From NCBI GenBank assembly GCA_016763095.1, contig JAESUK010000022.1, positions 1 through 14,036 on the forward strand: DNA of 14,036 bases, given 5' to 3'. Positions within the stretch are counted from its first letter, which is position 1, and each line of letters starts with the position of its first letter. Under the pieces are notes generated by a model. It was not told the DNA's origin, made no database searches, and saw only the letters and a list, made by a program, of their open reading frames with translations. Below are positions 13,769 through 14,036 of this stretch, piece by piece. The position numbers and the translations under genes were made by a program. Source of the stretch: Alphaproteobacteria bacterium (GTDB lineage: Bacteria; Pseudomonadota; Alphaproteobacteria; Micavibrionales; Micavibrionaceae).

Positions 13769-14036
13769 TTATTAACTTTTACAAAACCTTCAATTAATTT
13801 ATGTGCTTCTTCAATTCGGTTTTGAACTTTAAGCAACCTCACCTTCGATAAAATCACAGAAGGAGAAGAAAGAAGTTCAGAATCATCAATCTCAAGGAAG
13901 AAGGACTTAATTAATCCAAGTCTCGTTTCGTAATCAATTTTGAGAGAGTCTTTTCCTGTAAAGTCTTCATCCAATGATTCGAAGATGAAACTTGCATACA
14001 TAGGATGTTCTTTTAATAATTCAAATAGTACATTTA
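13711..14036 (-). CDS. partial TPR-like hypothetical protein, open at the window edge
   Basis: The frame is open from the right edge (NVLFELLKEHPMYASF...) to a stop at 13711, at least 108 codons. An ATG at 14001 exists, but the coding character continues upstream of it, so the true start is outside the window. SVILSKVRLLKVQNRIEEAHKLIEGF looks like a tetratricopeptide helix pair. The rest is acidic and helical with no recognised family. Base composition is clearly more AT-rich than the operon next to it, with many AAA, TTA and GAA codons. The last 15-20 residues (ETLGVELSVIPLMWS) come from reading out of frame into the SnoaL-like remnant, so the natural C-terminus is missing. It may be a foreign gene joined here, or an assembly join. 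Confidence 0.5.
   Translation of the reverse strand, partial: NVLFELLKEHPMYASFIFESLDEDFTGKDSLKIDYETRLGLIKSFFLEIDDSELLSSPSVILSKVRLLKVQNRIEEAHKLIEGFVKVNKNSSETLGVELSVIPLMWS

Overview
The window looks like accessory chromosome of an alphaproteobacterium. A sphingomonad-like or related TonB-receptor-rich lineage is the best guess, from the style of the TonB-dependent receptor, the tannase-family esterase and the Fic remnant. This is inferred from protein character only. Two catabolic gene blocks sit side by side, with broken gene fragments at both edges and between them.

Left block (about 1-5970). A complete TonB-dependent receptor (minus strand, 296-2437) is divergent from a TetR regulator (2676-3293), which is followed on the same strand by a secreted or lipoprotein tannase/feruloyl-esterase-family hydrolase (3409-5184). 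Three copies of TACT-N4-AGTAGG lie in front of the receptor (two copies) and the esterase (one copy). This suggests a small TetR-controlled regulon for capturing and hydrolysing an ester. The esterase has the Ser-Asp-His triad but lacks both cysteines that normally flank Ser and His. The cassette is bordered by debris: the C-terminal piece of an acyl-CoA synthetase at 138-266, next to a possible insertion-sequence end, and a fic pseudogene with at least three frameshifts and a lost 3' end at 5246-5967.

Right block (about 6000-13770). A GntR/FCD regulator (8984-9682) is divergent from an IlvD/Edd-family dehydratase and a 3-hydroxyisobutyrate-dehydrogenase-family reductase. These overlap by 8 bases and are possibly followed by a small coupled ORF and a terminator. 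Convergent with gntR is a minus-strand operon. In transcription order it holds the last 40 codons of a SnoaL/NTF2-like protein, a fumarylacetoacetate-hydrolase-family enzyme, a VOC dioxygenase-like protein with a His-His-Glu triad, a zinc-free MDR oxidoreductase and an aromatic-acid/H+ symporter-type MFS transporter. Together this is an uptake-and-breakdown pathway for an organic acid, perhaps aromatic-derived or a sugar acid. I cannot name the substrate.

Right edge (about 13745-14036). The sequence turns AT-rich and carries a partial TPR-like ORF that runs into the truncated SnoaL-like gene. This marks a real recombination junction or an assembly chimera. I saw no tRNA, rRNA, CRISPR array or complete mobile element.
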